Of a stretch of DNA of 6,271 nucleotides, positions 5,537 to 6,271 are shown one piece after another. Each line of letters opens with the position of its first letter. Within the stretch, counting starts at the first letter, position 1. A model generated the notes under the pieces. That model did no database searches, had not been told where the DNA came from, and saw only the letters and a program-made list of their open reading frames with translations. The stretch is from contig CANNNB010000141.1 in NCBI GenBank assembly GCA_947505995.1, positions 1 to 6,271 on the forward strand, written 5' to 3'. Source of the DNA: Comamonadaceae bacterium. GTDB taxonomy: Bacteria; Pseudomonadota; Gammaproteobacteria; Burkholderiales; Burkholderiaceae. A program made the translations under genes and the position numbers.

Positions 5537-6271
5537 TTAGCCTAAAGTGCTTGCAGACTTGCGATAACGTCGATCGCTAACAGCTAACAAACCACCCAGC
5601 ACCATCAAAATGGCACCATACCAAAGCCAAGACACAAAGGGTTTGTAAAACACCCGTACGCTCCATTGCAGGCGTTCACCATCAATGGGCTCACCCAAAG
5701 AAACATACAAATCACGGAACAAGCCCGAATCAATACCAGCCTCGGTCATGGGCATGGATGAAGAAAAATATTTGCGTTTTTCGGGGTACAACATTTCAAG
5801 GTATTTACCGTCTTTGGCGACCTTGACATCACCGCGAAGAGCTTTGTAATTAGGGCCATTGACATCAGAGACGCCCACCAACTCGAAGCTGTAGTTTTCA
5901 ATGGTCACGGTATCGTTCAGGCCCATGCGCACATCGCGCTCGACTTCATAACTTTTCACCATGGTGATGCCCACCGTGATCACTGCAATGCCCAAGTGTG
6001 CCAAGTGCATACCCCAAAAAGAAGGTGGAATGCGTCCCGGCTTTTTCATGCGAATGGCAATTTGCATAAGCAAACCCACAACCACCCAAGTGGCCAAGGC
6101 CATGCCCATGGCGGTTAGCCAAGTGCCGCGCTCGGTAAGCGTCCAAATTGCGGCACCCGCTAAAACAGCGGCCAATGCCGGCAATCGCAAATCGTGGCCC
6201 AGTTGTGCCCACCGCGCTTCGCGCCAATGCGCAATGCCACCCGGCACCATCAAAAACACCACCGGCACCAT
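5537..6271 (-). CDS. ccmF: Cytochrome c haem lyase subunit CcmF, C-terminal part (N-terminus beyond right edge)
   Basis: CcmF is a large polytopic inner-membrane protein that takes haem from holo-CcmE and ligates it to apocytochrome c. Here 244 residues are visible up to the stop at 5537; the frame is open to base 6271. Full-length CcmF is about 650 residues, so more than half is missing, and the ATG at the edge is internal. Numbering within the fragment, membrane helices occur at about 31-47, 51-73 and 88-104. FWGMHLAHLGIAVITVGI (85-102) contains the conserved His-bearing helix (H89, H92), one of which probably corresponds to a haem b ligand of the family. A periplasmic domain (about 106-212) includes the characteristic pieces VKSYEVERDVRM, YSFELVGV, YPEKRKY, and DLYVSLGEP. 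A final helix lies at about 213-231 (WLWYGAILMVLGGLLAVSD) with a short basic tail. It is the most upstream of the ccm genes seen here, and upstream ccmA-E genes would be expected beyond the right edge. Confidence 0.95.
   Translation of the reverse strand: MVPVVFLMVPGGIAHWREARWAQLGHDLRLPALAAVLAGAAIWTLTERGTWLTAMGMALATWVVVGLLMQIAIRMKKPGRIPPSFWGMHLAHLGIAVITVGITMVKSYEVERDVRMGLNDTVTIENYSFELVGVSDVNGPNYKALRGDVKVAKDGKYLEMLYPEKRKYFSSSMPMTEAGIDSGLFRDLYVSLGEPIDGERLQWSVRVFYKPFVSWLWYGAILMVLGGLLAVSDRRYRKSASTLG

Noticed and set aside
5946..6227. Minus-strand 93-codon frame inside ccmF with many histidines and glycines
   Set aside because: It is the off-frame reading of the CcmF membrane region, where the correct frame matches the family throughout.

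Overview
The window looks like a chromosomal segment from a betaproteobacterium, most likely Burkholderiales and perhaps Comamonadaceae. This rests on protein resemblance by eye: a CcmG with the N-terminal sequence RDPREIPSPLVGKPAP, separate CcmH and CcmI proteins, and a NrdJ with the PYGCCDLG motif. No database search was run, so the taxonomy is an inference. All six recognised genes lie on the minus strand and read from right to left. No tRNA, rRNA, CRISPR array, insertion sequence or phage gene was seen, and no stretch longer than about 80 bases lacks a gene.

From the right edge, in order of transcription, the first four genes are the distal part of a system I cytochrome c maturation (ccm) operon. 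They are the C-terminal part of ccmF (haem lyase core), ccmG/dsbE (membrane-anchored thioredoxin-like protein), ccmH (LRCxxCQN thiol oxidoreductase) and ccmI (TPR apocytochrome chaperone). Spacing is tight: 48 nt, 6 nt, then a 4-nt ATGA overlap. CcmG and CcmH keep the apocytochrome CxxCH cysteines reduced, CcmI presents the apocytochrome, and CcmF attaches haem.

After ccmI comes a short gap of about 75 nt with two inverted repeats. One covers the ccmI stop codon. The other is a long, nearly perfect hairpin of about 15 bp that ends four bases before the likely ATG of the next gene. That gene is a full-length adenosylcobalamin-dependent (class II) ribonucleotide reductase, nrdJ, which makes deoxyribonucleotides without needing oxygen. 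A further 28 nt on, an acyl-CoA dehydrogenase of the ACAD10/ACAD11-like group begins and runs off the left edge.

Nothing here is an obviously new system; all six genes belong to well-known families. The most interesting element is the hairpin at the ccmI-nrdJ junction. It would hide the nrdJ ribosome binding region and could separate nrdJ expression from the ccm operon.
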